This document shows positions 27,627 to 37,889 of a stretch of 64,000 nt of DNA, one piece after another (positions within the stretch are counted from its first letter, which is position 1; each line of letters opens with the position of its first letter). The stretch is from contig JAUREJ010000001.1 of assembly GCA_030827475.1 (NCBI GenBank), forward strand, positions 40,139-104,138, written 5' to 3'. The notes under the pieces are model-generated. The model saw only the letters and a program-made list of their open reading frames with translations, was not told the origin of the DNA and did not search any database. The DNA comes from Candidatus Poseidonia sp. GTDB taxonomy: Archaea; Thermoplasmatota; Poseidoniia; Poseidoniales; Poseidoniaceae. Both the position numbers and the translations under genes were made by a program.

Positions 27627-30600
27627 CTATTGCAGGGATTGCGCGTACTGAATCGCATATTGCTGCGCATAAGCCGCTGCCGTTGCAGCATCGTAACCCT
27701 GCCCCACAAACTGGTTGTAGTATTGCTCGTAAACCGCTTGATCGTAACCAGCGGCTGGTTGTGCTGCGGCTGGTTGTGCTGCGGCTGGTTGTGCTGCGGC
27801 TTGGCCGACGTACTGTGCGGCGAACGCACGAGCCGTTTCTTCGGGGTAACCCTGTGCAATCAGTTGCTGGACGTATTGTTCGGTCGGATCAAGGGCGTCA
27901 GCGCCGAAGGCACCTTCCATGCCGGAGAAGACGTCTTCCTTTTCACCGCCCTTTCGCATGAACATCACCGATCCACCGATAATCACGAGCAGGAGGACGA
28001 TGCCCCCGATGAGAATCATCGGGTCAAGGCCGGATTCCGTTGCGTCTCCACCATCGTTCGTCTTGGTGTTGTCCTTCCATTCGCCGGTGACGGGGTCGTA
28101 TTCCCACGCACCGCTCCACTGGCAGTCGCCGTTTTCATCGAGGATGAACTCGCCTCCGGCAGCTTCCGCTTCTGGGTTTGGTTCAAGGCCTTGACAAGCA
28201 GGCAAATTCAACTCGATCCACTTGATTGTCACCCAGCGTTCGTTGGGGGAGGATCCTTCGTAGTACTTGATGTACACACGCTGTGTTGTGGACTTGTTCG
28301 TATAGAAGCCTTCAATGTTCAGTGTGATCTCAAAGCGGTCGTTGTCGCCCATGGCGTCGCTCTTCCCGTACAATCCTCGGGTGCTCATGTTAAACTTCAT
28401 GACCGGGGAAGCGGAGAAATCCTCCTCAAAGAAGGCTGCTTCCACATACACTTCACTCGTTTCTGCACCGGAGAGGACCGTTCCAGCGATGGTGATGGTG
28501 TCCTGGTCGTACTTGGACTCGTTCACTGCGGTGTCCCACTGAATCACGGGTTCCTCATCTCCGAAGCCCTCGGGAACAACCACGAAGTACATCCGGTGTT
28601 TTTCCGAGAACTTACCGGCGCTGTCGTAAACGACCAATTCCATACGGATTTGGTTCTTGGTGGTGCCCGTTGAATCCACAGTCACGTTCTGGAACTTGTA
28701 CGACCACAAGCCGCCGCTCGCAGCACTTTGGGTGAAGGTGTGCCCGTCGAGATCGAAGGTGTCGTCGCCGTAGGGAGCGTCGAACAGAACCTTCCACTCA
28801 TAGGTCTCAATGCCGTTGCCGTCAAGTGCATCAGCGTCGGAGGAATTGCTGGCGTCAAAGTGGATGACCAATTCTGCATCCTCGCCTTCACCCTGTAAGG
28901 TGATTTGGTAAACGTCCCATTCGGCGTTCGACACCGTCTTCGTGCCGGTGAACTCAACGTTTTCTTCGTAATCCGTACGGATGTCAATCGTGGCGTCGGC
29001 CTCAGGACGGAACTCATCGGCGTAGACATCGTTGGTCTCAACGGTCACGTCGATGATACGAGCATGGCCAGCATCGTCATGGAGCATCAGCGTGATGTCC
29101 CACTGTTCACCTTGAGCACAGCCGGTCTGAGAAGCCAAATCCGCCTTACAGAAGGTCATGCTTGGTGCTGCATCGGTGCTGTGACCGGTCACACCGTTAG
29201 CGAGACTGGAGCCGTCCCAGTTGGTCGGACCGTCGATGATCCAATCCGTGTGGAGGGTTTCGGTGGTCGTCGTGGTGAAACCGAACTCAAGCGTAGCATC
29301 GCTCTTCATGTAGCGCAATGCGTAGTTACCGGTACTCGGGTCAATGCTGGGCACTTCACCGTTGATGGTGAGGTCAAGCCCGTTGCCCAAGGTGCCGAAA
29401 CCGTCAGGGTACGGCGTGACTTGGTGCTGAAGCAGGTTGCCCAGCAGCGGGAAGGTCGTGCTGTCAGCGCGCTCAGAGTGCGTAGCGACGTCGATGGTGG
29501 AGATGATCATGCCGCCGGAGAAGTAACTACACACTCCAAGAACCGTGTCTTGGATGTCTTCTGAAGAACGGATGAGACGCTGGAAGTAACCGCCGTCTTC
29601 CATGTAACCGTCGCAGGTCTCAGGGACATTGTTGGTGCTCACGGATTTCGTGTTCAAGACGGCCTGTGCGACACCGGAACTCGCATCAAAGCCCTGGAAG
29701 GCGTTGACATCGATGTTGTCCATGATGGGGTGGTACGGGTCGGCCAAGTCCATGGTCGAGTACGTCACCTGAGTCTCTGCCGTGTCTCGGCTTTGGACGT
29801 CCAAGCCAAAGGGCAGACGACCGGAGAGGCCTTGGTCAAGTCCGTAGATTTGGCTTCCAAGTGGGCCGAGGTGAGCCTGAACCGTGCCTCCAGCGGACAT
29901 GAAGTTCTCGAGAACCGTTCGTCGGGCGGGTTCGCCAAGATACTGGTAGTATCCGTCACCGCCAAATTGCGTGTCCTTGGCGACGAGTTGTTCCTGCCAA
30001 GGGAGGACGATCTTGTCGTAGTGGGTGAACCATCCTGCGTCAAAGTAGGTGCTCCAGTCGTTGATTTCGTACTGGGTGTAGGTCATGTTGAGAATGGCCA
30101 GGTCTTCTTTGATGGCCGAGGTGCGCGAAGAGGTGTCCGAAAGGATAGCGACGTCAACGCGATCGGCGAAGGAAGCGTGGAAGTAGCGAACGTTGCCCGT
30201 TTCACTGCCGTCGGAAAGACGGCCGTAGAAGCTGATGTTGTAGGTGTGTCCGTCAAGCCAGCCATTCCAGGGAGTGAAGGTCACGTCGGTGCGCTCTTGG
30301 CTTTGAAGGGACACCGCTGGTCCAGAGTCAACCAAGTGGGCTTGGCTGCCATCGGCCATGTCGGTGACTTCCATGTAGAAGATGTAGTCACCTCCCAGCA
30401 CACCGTTTGTCGCCTGGATGTCCCACGAGTGGGTCAAGGCGGCGTCAATGGGCAAGACGCACTCCAGCGTTTGGTCAGAGTGGCAGGTCAAGGTGTTCGG
30501 TTTCCCGATGGAGATGTCAACGGATTCCACGTTGAAGATCACGCGCTCAATGTTATTTGCTGTGGACAATTCGTTGTCGTTAAACCAAGGCTTTCCGACC

Positions 30601-33600
30601 GTGGTGTTATCGAAGACCGTCTTGATGTCCAATCGATAGACACCTGAGACGAACTCGTGGCTGGCGATGGTGGTCAAGGCTGCTTCCTCGGCGTCAACGT
30701 TCGTTCGAGAAGTGGAGTAGGTGGCGTCCTGGACGAAGGTGTATTCTTGGAGTGAGATGTTGTTGAAGCCAACACCCTTGAATCCATCGTTGATGCCGTT
30801 GCGTCCGTCATCGTCGGATTGGAATTCAAAGTGAACATCAACCATCGAGCCTTGCAGAGACATGCATTCTGCGCGCCACTGCGTGGAGTCGGAGGACGAG
30901 CGGTTGAGGACGTACAGGTGCGTGAGGTCAATGCTCGTGGTCTTGACCAATTCTTCAGAGTTGAAGAAGACGTTGTAGTTGCCCGAGCCGTCGGTGTTGG
31001 CAGGATCGCCAATAAATTGCAATTCGGTTCGGTCAATGGATTCGGTGGCGTTCACGATACCGTTGCCGTCGTCGTCGTTCTGGCAGGTTCCATCTTCGTT
31101 GTAGTCGTTCCATTGGGCGTAGACAAGACCGGTGTAGTTTGTGCCGTCTTTGTCGTAATCAACGGTCATGACAGCGTAGTCGCTGGGGTCAATGTTCCCG
31201 TTCTGGTCGATGGTGTAGAAGGTGTCAGCGTAGTACTCAAAGTTCAGGGAGACGAAGTCACCGCCCATGTTCGTCAGGTCGATGTTGGGGATGGTGAGGG
31301 TCTCGTTTGCCCAAGCGTCGTCGTATCCGTTGGTGCCGGTGTCACAGGGGTGGCCGAACCAGTAGGCGTTGTTGTTGAAGATCTTGGTCGAACACGAGTT
31401 TTCGTTGTAAATAGCACCCTTTGGTTGCTGGTTTTCTTCGTATCGGTAACCCTGCGTACCACCCTCAAAACTCTCCACGCAGATGGCGGAAGGCGTTCCG
31501 CAGTACACATCGGAGGGCGTAGCGGAGTACACCGTCGCTTCAATGTCAAAGTCAACGGGGGTGTTGCCGAAATTGTTGGTGGTCACGCCGATATCAAAGA
31601 TGCCCTCGGCGTAAAGGCCGCCGGGCTTGAAGAACTCAATCGATTCAACCGTCGGGTCGTAGAGATTGAACGGTGTCACATAACCAACGGCGTCGTCGTT
31701 GATGGCCTGTTGGTCCCAAGCATTGTTGGAGATGGTTGCGGAAATTCGGTAGGTGGTGTCGTTCAGCAGGTTTGCCGTGATTGAGGTGGTGTATTCCTGG
31801 CCGGGCTGAAGGTTACTCAGCGGGCCGATGGTGGTGGTTTGGGTTTGAGGGTTGGGCAAGAAGGCCGTGTTTTGCTTCCAGATGGTCAAGTTGTCCACAG
31901 CAAATCCGTCACGTCCGCTCCAACGACTCTCGTTGTCGTTGGCGGTTGAACCCTCAAAGCCGGTTCGGAAGCGGAAGCGGATGTCAACGGTCTGGTCGGC
32001 CCATGGCGAGAGGTCAAACGCACCAAGATCCTCCTCGGTGAAGTTGTCCCAGCCGTAGTAGGTGCCGGGGGAGAAGAGACCGTAGTAGACGATGTTCTCT
32101 GGAGCAGCCCCCCAAGAGTTGATCTTGAACATGCGGTCGTTGTCAAACCCGCCCCACATCGATGCGCCCGAGGCACATGCGCCCTGCACGGCGGCGAGTT
32201 GCGGACAGCCGATGAGGCTCCAGCCTGTTTCGTCGCTTCCGACCTCGATGATGGCAAGATCGTCCCAGACATCGCCGACAATAAAGCCGGTTCCGTCGGA
32301 GTTTCCGAGGGCACCAAGTCCCAGATGACGGAAGAGTTCGACGCTCATGAAGGCGCGGTCGGCACCCGTGAGGTCAACATCGGTGAGCACCATGGCATCG
32401 TCCCAGTTTTTGCCGTAACCCGTCCAAGTATCACCGCTGCCGTTGGTCTTGGTTTCACCGGCCCACATGAAGTCGGTTGGGTTGATGTAATTGGCTGAAA
32501 CATTTGGGTCGTTGTTTCCGGTCGAAGCCCCCACGGATTGGTTGGTTTGGAGGTGCCACTTGGTGAGGCCGTCAACGTATTCTTCGTAGGCCCATGAACA
32601 GCCGGTTCCGCAACCGGTCTTCACTTCGGGAGAATCCCAGTCGTTGGCGTACACCGTGGTGTTCGTGGAATTGGCTTCGTCTACGATTTTCAAAACGACG
32701 TCAAGGTCGGCCGTTTGTCCGTTGAGCGTGTCCATTCCGGTGTTGGTGACCGTCACGTTGACGGTACGGGTTCCTTCACCGACGACACCAAAGAATCGGT
32801 CGGTGGGGCTGATCTCCAAATCCGTCACGGCCAAATCTTTGTTGTCCATTTCGACCACGGTGAGGGTGTCGTATTGACCCGCCCAGCCGAAGTTGTCTCG
32901 CCATCCGCCAAAGGCGTAGTTCGTGTGGCCCACGACCAAATCTGGAGCTGACGACGGACCGCCTTGGAGCTGTCCAATCGCCACGGCTGACGGGCGTCGG
33001 CCGGCTGGATAAGAAAGCGGACTCACGTGGTTTCCGTTGCCGTCGGAAAGGGTCACCTGAACGGTGGTTGGGAAAGAGAGGAAGAAGCTCGAGGTGCTTC
33101 CACCAGCGGAGTCGGTGGTGTTGAGTTGGTAAGCAATGGTGGGGTTCACGAAGTCGGGTTCGCCGTCGCCGTTGAGATCTTCAACCTCAATGGCCCACGA
33201 AATGTAGGGGCCGAAATAGGCCATCTTGGCATTTCCAAAGGCCCCCTGAGCCGTAGTTTGCTTGTACGACACGTTTTCGAGGTTGCCGTCCATCACAGCG
33301 ATGGTGTCGATGTAGCCGCTTGAGCCAACATCGGCAATGGCGAAATCCTCGGTGGAGGGGACGCCCATGTTGACCACGTGCGTGTTGGCTTGGTTGGTTC
33401 CGTAGGCGTACGTTGCTGGGTAGTTTTGGGTGAGACAGTCGAATTCAATGATCGTGATGTTGTCGTCGTTACCGGGGTTGGTGACTTGGCCGGTGGCATA
33501 ATCCAGACCTTCGCTTCGCAGAAGGAAGATATCGTCGTCGGTTGTTGATGCAGCCCCGTTGCACCCAAAGGCAGGGTTGGTCTCTCCCCAATCACCGACT

Positions 33601-34301
33601 TCGATGCTTCGGTAGGTGTTTTGTTGTGCCGAGCCAAGGTTCGTGACGAAACCTTGCGTGGAGGAGGAGATGGGTCCCTTGTAGGTCACCACTCGCTGGG
33701 TGGTAATATCAGCGAGCAAATCAAGGACATACACGTCGTCGTCTCCGTCTTGGTCTGCATCGCCGACAGCGAGGTCCCAGACCCAAAAGTGAGTGAATCG
33801 TGCTCCGATGGACCAGTCACGGTTTGAACATCCACCGTTCTCGAGGATCGTGACGTTGCCAGGTTCGCCAGCGGGTTGCCCTTGGTCGTTGGTTTTGAAG
33901 GGGTTATTTTTCTGGTAGATGACGATGTCAACCGCATTGTCGCCGGTGAATTCACCAACTTCCACGAATTCAACGTTGGCAAACTCATCCCAGTCTGCGT
34001 TGCGGCTTTGGTTGCCTGCCACCCAAATGTCTTGACGGTCGTTGAAATTGCCCAGGCCGTCGTTGTACAGGATGGTCATGGTGTGGGTTCCGTCGGTAGC
34101 AACAGCCATGTCGTTGTGCCCATCGCAATCAAAATCGCCGATAGCGACGTCCATGGGGTCGCGGTTGGTGGTGTATGTTCGTGCGACGGAGGCACTTGCG
34201 GTGGTTGCGAGCGCAGCCGTGGTGCTGAGCACCATCAAGACGGTGAGGAAAAGACTGCGCATTCGGGCTTTAGAGAGGTCGTTTTGGGCAAGCATAGACA
34301 T
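27627..34301 (-). CDS. Giant secreted, membrane-anchored protein with FG-GAP/VCBS-like repeats and cytoplasmic tail
   Basis: About 2224 aa; signal peptide after MSMLAQNDLSKARMRSLFLTVLMVLSTTAALATTASA; AIGDFDCDGHNDMAVA, DADQDGDDDVYVLD, DLNGDGEPDFVNP repeats; CARDB-like segments; TM MILIGGIVLLLVIIGGSVMFM; A/Q/Y-rich tail. Confidence 0.88.
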   Translation of the reverse strand: MSMLAQNDLSKARMRSLFLTVLMVLSTTAALATTASASVARTYTTNRDPMDVAIGDFDCDGHNDMAVATDGTHTMTILYNDGLGNFNDRQDIWVAGNQSRNADWDEFANVEFVEVGEFTGDNAVDIVIYQKNNPFKTNDQGQPAGEPGNVTILENGGCSNRDWSIGARFTHFWVWDLAVGDADQDGDDDVYVLDLLADITTQRVVTYKGPISSSTQGFVTNLGSAQQNTYRSIEVGDWGETNPAFGCNGAASTTDDDIFLLRSEGLDYATGQVTNPGNDDNITIIEFDCLTQNYPATYAYGTNQANTHVVNMGVPSTEDFAIADVGSSGYIDTIAVMDGNLENVSYKQTTAQGAFGNAKMAYFGPYISWAIEVEDLNGDGEPDFVNPTIAYQLNTTDSAGGSTSSFFLSFPTTVQVTLSDGNGNHVSPLSYPAGRRPSAVAIGQLQGGPSSAPDLVVGHTNYAFGGWRDNFGWAGQYDTLTVVEMDNKDLAVTDLEISPTDRFFGVVGEGTRTVNVTVTNTGMDTLNGQTADLDVVLKIVDEANSTNTTVYANDWDSPEVKTGCGTGCSWAYEEYVDGLTKWHLQTNQSVGASTGNNDPNVSANYINPTDFMWAGETKTNGSGDTWTGYGKNWDDAMVLTDVDLTGADRAFMSVELFRHLGLGALGNSDGTGFIVGDVWDDLAIIEVGSDETGWSLIGCPQLAAVQGACASGASMWGGFDNDRMFKINSWGAAPENIVYYGLFSPGTYYGWDNFTEEDLGAFDLSPWADQTVDIRFRFRTGFEGSTANDNESRWSGRDGFAVDNLTIWKQNTAFLPNPQTQTTTIGPLSNLQPGQEYTTSITANLLNDTTYRISATISNNAWDQQAINDDAVGYVTPFNLYDPTVESIEFFKPGGLYAEGIFDIGVTTNNFGNTPVDFDIEATVYSATPSDVYCGTPSAICVESFEGGTQGYRYEENQQPKGAIYNENSCSTKIFNNNAYWFGHPCDTGTNGYDDAWANETLTIPNIDLTNMGGDFVSLNFEYYADTFYTIDQNGNIDPSDYAVMTVDYDKDGTNYTGLVYAQWNDYNEDGTCQNDDDGNGIVNATESIDRTELQFIGDPANTDGSGNYNVFFNSEELVKTTSIDLTHLYVLNRSSSDSTQWRAECMSLQGSMVDVHFEFQSDDDGRNGINDGFKGVGFNNISLQEYTFVQDATYSTSRTNVDAEEAALTTIASHEFVSGVYRLDIKTVFDNTTVGKPWFNDNELSTANNIERVIFNVESVDISIGKPNTLTCHSDQTLECVLPIDAALTHSWDIQATNGVLGGDYIFYMEVTDMADGSQAHLVDSGPAVSLQSQERTDVTFTPWNGWLDGHTYNISFYGRLSDGSETGNVRYFHASFADRVDVAILSDTSSRTSAIKEDLAILNMTYTQYEINDWSTYFDAGWFTHYDKIVLPWQEQLVAKDTQFGGDGYYQYLGEPARRTVLENFMSAGGTVQAHLGPLGSQIYGLDQGLSGRLPFGLDVQSRDTAETQVTYSTMDLADPYHPIMDNIDVNAFQGFDASSGVAQAVLNTKSVSTNNVPETCDGYMEDGGYFQRLIRSSEDIQDTVLGVCSYFSGGMIISTIDVATHSERADSTTFPLLGNLLQHQVTPYPDGFGTLGNGLDLTINGEVPSIDPSTGNYALRYMKSDATLEFGFTTTTTETLHTDWIIDGPTNWDGSSLANGVTGHSTDAAPSMTFCKADLASQTGCAQGEQWDITLMLHDDAGHARIIDVTVETNDVYADEFRPEADATIDIRTDYEENVEFTGTKTVSNAEWDVYQITLQGEGEDAELVIHFDASNSSDADALDGNGIETYEWKVLFDAPYGDDTFDLDGHTFTQSAASGGLWSYKFQNVTVDSTGTTKNQIRMELVVYDSAGKFSEKHRMYFVVVPEGFGDEEPVIQWDTAVNESKYDQDTITIAGTVLSGAETSEVYVEAAFFEEDFSASPVMKFNMSTRGLYGKSDAMGDNDRFEITLNIEGFYTNKSTTQRVYIKYYEGSSPNERWVTIKWIELNLPACQGLEPNPEAEAAGGEFILDENGDCQWSGAWEYDPVTGEWKDNTKTNDGGDATESGLDPMILIGGIVLLLVIIGGSVMFMRKGGEKEDVFSGMEGAFGADALDPTEQYVQQLIAQGYPEETARAFAAQYVGQAAAQPAAAQPAAAQPAAGYDQAVYEQYYNQFVGQGYDAATAAAYAQQYAIQYAQSLQ
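27751..27795 (-). repeat. 15-bp tandem repeat x3 (gcggctggttgtgct) encoding AQPAA
   Basis: Exact repeats read directly, within the C-terminal tail of the giant protein. Confidence 0.95.
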
Positions 34302-34327
34302 CACTTGTCTCGGCGAGGCCTTGTTGC

Positions 34328-34335
34328 AATATAAT
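34328..34335 (-). promoter_or_regulatory. Candidate TATA box for the giant surface-protein gene
   Basis: Minus strand GCATTATATTGC about 27-34 nt upstream of the ATG at 34301. Confidence 0.5.
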
Positions 34336-34423
34336 GCCTTTGCAAAGCAGTTCATGATTTGGCATCCAGCGTCCCGTTTTTTGTAAAAAGGGAGGCGTTT
34401 TTCGCCCAAATTGAACCCCAGGT

Positions 34424-35122
34424 TCAGAATCGTCCAACGAGCCATTTTGGAGCAGGGCCCCATCCAACGGCATCGCCGCCATGGATTTTCACAAGCTTCC
34501 CAGCAGCAAAAAGGGACTGAAGCCAGACCTCAAGCGATGTGCCCTCCCGGCCACCCAGTTTACTGCTGGCGATTTCTTCGATATCTTCGGTGCTGAGCCC
34601 GCTCATTCCGTGGTCGCGAACCACAAGTTGGAGAAGTTCCCTCAACCAGGCCTCAGCAAGCGGATCAACGCTGGTTGCGCTTGAGACGGGTTGTGGGGGT
34701 TCGATATCTTCGAGCATGGCCATGAGTTCAACCGCATCAGGTCGTTCAGCTGGTTCAAGCCCGACCTCCGCCAGTTTGACTTTCAAATCCAGTTCCCCGA
34801 TGGGGCGGCGGACGACAGGAATTCGTCCGGGGTCCGGCTCTGGACCCATATCAAGCGGTTTGGAAGATTCTGGGGCATCGTCCTCTTGGGGCCCCGGCTC
34901 CTCTTTCTGGCGCTTCCGGGTCACGCTCGAGAGGTTGGTTGCCTTGACTTCAGTTCCTACAGGCATGGTCCATCCAACGCCGGAGAGACCGAGTTCGGAG
35001 ATGTGCTCTTCAACCCAAGATGCCTCGCCTTCGATGACAACGTTGAGGTCATGGTCGTCCGAGCGGAATCGGTAACGTACCTTTCCACGGAACTCCGCCA
35101 TCAGTCTCTCGGCAGAACACAT
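34424..35122 (-). CDS. Hypothetical protein
   Basis: About 232 aa (MCSAERLMAEFRGKVRYRF...); start trimmed to avoid aconitase overlap; helical C-terminus. Confidence 0.7.
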   Translation of the reverse strand: MCSAERLMAEFRGKVRYRFRSDDHDLNVVIEGEASWVEEHISELGLSGVGWTMPVGTEVKATNLSSVTRKRQKEEPGPQEDDAPESSKPLDMGPEPDPGRIPVVRRPIGELDLKVKLAEVGLEPAERPDAVELMAMLEDIEPPQPVSSATSVDPLAEAWLRELLQLVVRDHGMSGLSTEDIEEIASSKLGGREGTSLEVWLQSLFAAGKLVKIHGGDAVGWGPAPKWLVGRF

Positions 35123-35141
35123 GGACTTGAATCTGCTGGCA

Positions 35142-37811
35142 TCATGCAACGGGCTTGGCAAGTTCACGGAGAACGGTGTGGAGAATGCCTCCGTTTCGAT
35201 AGTATTCAACCTCGACCGGCGTGTCCAACCTGACTTGAGCCTCAAAGGTGGTCTCCGTTCCGTCGGGTGCGGTTGCGGCCACGGTTACCCACTCAAGCGG
35301 CTTGACCCCGTCGGAGAGCGGGATGCTGAAGGATTCGCTTCCGGACAGGCCAAGCGTTTCATGAGTTGTGCCCTCCTTGAACGTTAAGGGCAGCACGCCC
35401 ATGCCGACGAGGTTGGAGCGGTGAATGCGTTCAAACGAGGTCGCGATGACGGCTTTCACACCCAAGAGATAGGTGCCTTTCGCGGCCCAGTCCCGCGACG
35501 ATCCCGTGCCGTATTGGCTTCCTGCGAGAACGATCTTCGGTGCTTTGATTTGGGCTGCATCGTATACGGACATCACCTCGCCGGACTCGTGGTTCAGGGC
35601 AAAACCACCCTCCGTTCCCGGCGCCATTTGATTTCGAATACGGACGTTGGCGAACGTTCCTCGCATCATGATTTCGTGATTCCCACGACGACTCCCAAAG
35701 GAGTTGAAGTCACCGGGCTGGACGCCCCGCTCGGTAAGCCATCCACCCGCAGGCCCGTCGGCAGGGAAAGACCCAGCAGGCGAGATGTGGTCGGTGGTGA
35801 TGGAATCGCCGAGTTTCAACAAGACTTTAGCGCCCTCAATGGCTTGGATGGGAGCGGGTTGGGCAGACAATCCCGAAAAGAAAGTAGGCAAGCGGATGTA
35901 GGTGGAGGCTTCGTCCCAAGGATATAGCGGAGAGGCTTCTGCAGGGATGCTGTTCCATCGAGGTTCATTCATGGCGTCTGCGTAACGTTGCCGGAACATG
36001 TCAGGCGTGATCACTTGCATGGCCTCATGAAGCTCCTCATCCGTTGGCCACACATCGGCGAGCATGACGGGCTGGCCTTCGCTGTCATGGCCCAAAGGCT
36101 CTGAGGTCAAATCCATGTCGAGATTGCCGGCGATGGCGTAAGCGACCACCAGAGGAGGGCTCGCCAAGTACGATGCCTTGACTTTCCCGTGGACGCGACC
36201 CTCAAAGTTCCGATTGCCTGAGAGAACGGAGCCGACGATGAGCCCAGCTTCGTCGATGGCGGCTTCAATCGGTGCATCAAGAGGGCCCGAGTTCCCGATG
36301 CACGTTGTGCAGCCGTAACCAACCGTATGGAAGCCCATGGCGTTCAAGTCATCTTGCAGACCCGTGGCTTCGTAGTATTCCGTCACCACACGGCTGCCCG
36401 GAGCGAGGGAGGTGCGCACCCAAGGTTTGACCTTGAGACCACGCTGGCGGGCCTTTCGAGCCAGCAAACCTGCGGTAAGCATCACGCCGGGATTGGAGGT
36501 GTTTGTGCAGGAGGTGATGGCAGCGATGACCACATCGCCGTGATTGAGATCAAACATTTCCCCGTTCATTTCGACGATGGCGCCTTTGGAAAGGTCCTCC
36601 TTGGCGAGCCCGTGGCCATGGTGGCCGAGTTCGTGCGTGAGGCTCTCAACAAAATGGGATTTCATGTTGTGAAGGTCAACGCGGTCTTGCGGTCGCTTCG
36701 GACCTGCAAGGGCGGGAACGACCTCGTCGAGATTCAACTCAAGGACAGTGGTGTAGGCTTTTTCTTCCGCTCCTTCAGCGTACCAAAGTCCCTGGGCTTT
36801 GGCGTAGGCCTCGACACCGGCAATCGCCCCTTCGTCACGCCCTGTGAGCCTGAGGTATTCAACGGTGCGTTCATCGACGGGGAAGAATCCACACGTGGCG
36901 CCATACTCCGGCGCCATGTTGGCGATGGTGGCACGGTCAGCAAGGGACAACGCCTTCATCCCGGGTCCGAAGAATTCAACGAATTTTCCGACCACACCGT
37001 GATGCCGCAGCATCTCAACGATGCGCAAAGTCATGTCCGTGGCCGTAACGCTGGGGTTGAGGGCCCCTGTCAAGCGGACACCAACAACATCAGGGGCCAG
37101 CATGTAGATGGGTTGACCGAGCATGACCGCTTCGGCCTCAATTCCACCAACCCCCCAGCCGAGCACGCCCAACCCGTTGACCATCGTCGTGTGGGAATCG
37201 GTTCCGACCAGCGTGTCGGCGAGCCAGACGCCTTCTTCTTGACGCGCCACGGTGGCCAAAAATTCGAGGTTCACTTGGTGGACGATGCCGCGTGAAGGAG
37301 GGACGGCTTGGAAGTTTGCAAGCGATTGTTGGCCCCACTTGAGGAAAGTGTAGCGCTCCATGTTGCGATGGTATTCAATATCGAGGTTCATGTCGAGCGC
37401 ATCGCTGTGGGCTCCTGAAATGTCGACTTGAACGGAGTGGTCAATGACCAGATCGACGGGCACTTGGGGGTTGACCTTCTTAGGGTCGCCACCCATTTCC
37501 ACCATTGCGTCCCTCAAAGCGGCCAAGTCAACCACGGCAGGCACACCGGTGAAGTCTTGCAAAATCACGCGAGACGGGCGGAAAGGAATCTCGGTGCGCT
37601 CGCCGTCGGGTGTCCACGCAGCAATCCGTTTGATGTCGTCTTCGGTGATCAGAAAGCCGTCGTTGCCCCGAAGCGCACCCTCAAGCAAAATCCGAACGGA
37701 GTATGGGAGGTGGTCGATGTGTATGCCGGCGGCATCCAGAGCATCAAGCGCAAAATAGTCGCCACCAACATCGAGGGTTCGTCGGGCTTGAAAGGGGTCC
37801 AGCGTCGCCAT
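35142..37811 (-). CDS. acnA: Aconitate hydratase (AcnA/IRP-type)
   Basis: [76 protein letters not shown]. Confidence 0.97.
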   Translation of the reverse strand: MATLDPFQARRTLDVGGDYFALDALDAAGIHIDHLPYSVRILLEGALRGNDGFLITEDDIKRIAAWTPDGERTEIPFRPSRVILQDFTGVPAVVDLAALRDAMVEMGGDPKKVNPQVPVDLVIDHSVQVDISGAHSDALDMNLDIEYHRNMERYTFLKWGQQSLANFQAVPPSRGIVHQVNLEFLATVARQEEGVWLADTLVGTDSHTTMVNGLGVLGWGVGGIEAEAVMLGQPIYMLAPDVVGVRLTGALNPSVTATDMTLRIVEMLRHHGVVGKFVEFFGPGMKALSLADRATIANMAPEYGATCGFFPVDERTVEYLRLTGRDEGAIAGVEAYAKAQGLWYAEGAEEKAYTTVLELNLDEVVPALAGPKRPQDRVDLHNMKSHFVESLTHELGHHGHGLAKEDLSKGAIVEMNGEMFDLNHGDVVIAAITSCTNTSNPGVMLTAGLLARKARQRGLKVKPWVRTSLAPGSRVVTEYYEATGLQDDLNAMGFHTVGYGCTTCIGNSGPLDAPIEAAIDEAGLIVGSVLSGNRNFEGRVHGKVKASYLASPPLVVAYAIAGNLDMDLTSEPLGHDSEGQPVMLADVWPTDEELHEAMQVITPDMFRQRYADAMNEPRWNSIPAEASPLYPWDEASTYIRLPTFFSGLSAQPAPIQAIEGAKVLLKLGDSITTDHISPAGSFPADGPAGGWLTERGVQPGDFNSFGSRRGNHEIMMRGTFANVRIRNQMAPGTEGGFALNHESGEVMSVYDAAQIKAPKIVLAGSQYGTGSSRDWAAKGTYLLGVKAVIATSFERIHRSNLVGMGVLPLTFKEGTTHETLGLSGSESFSIPLSDGVKPLEWVTVAATAPDGTETTFEAQVRLDTPVEVEYYRNGGILHTVLRELAKPVA

Positions 37812-37889
37812 GATTCGTGGGAAAACCCACCCGTCTATGAAGAAAACCCCCTTGCCGTTTCACCCCAACCGGGCGAAGTCGCTTCACCT

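Noticed and set aside
27630-34334. Long plus-strand ORFs (e.g. 27630-28673, 29730-30647, 30819-31784)
   Set aside because: Antisense shadows of the 2.2-kaa gene; no recognisable domains, V/G-rich composition typical of reversed reading.
36327-37295. 322-aa plus-strand ORF
   Set aside because: Shadow ORF antisense to aconitase, whose catalytic motifs are unambiguous.
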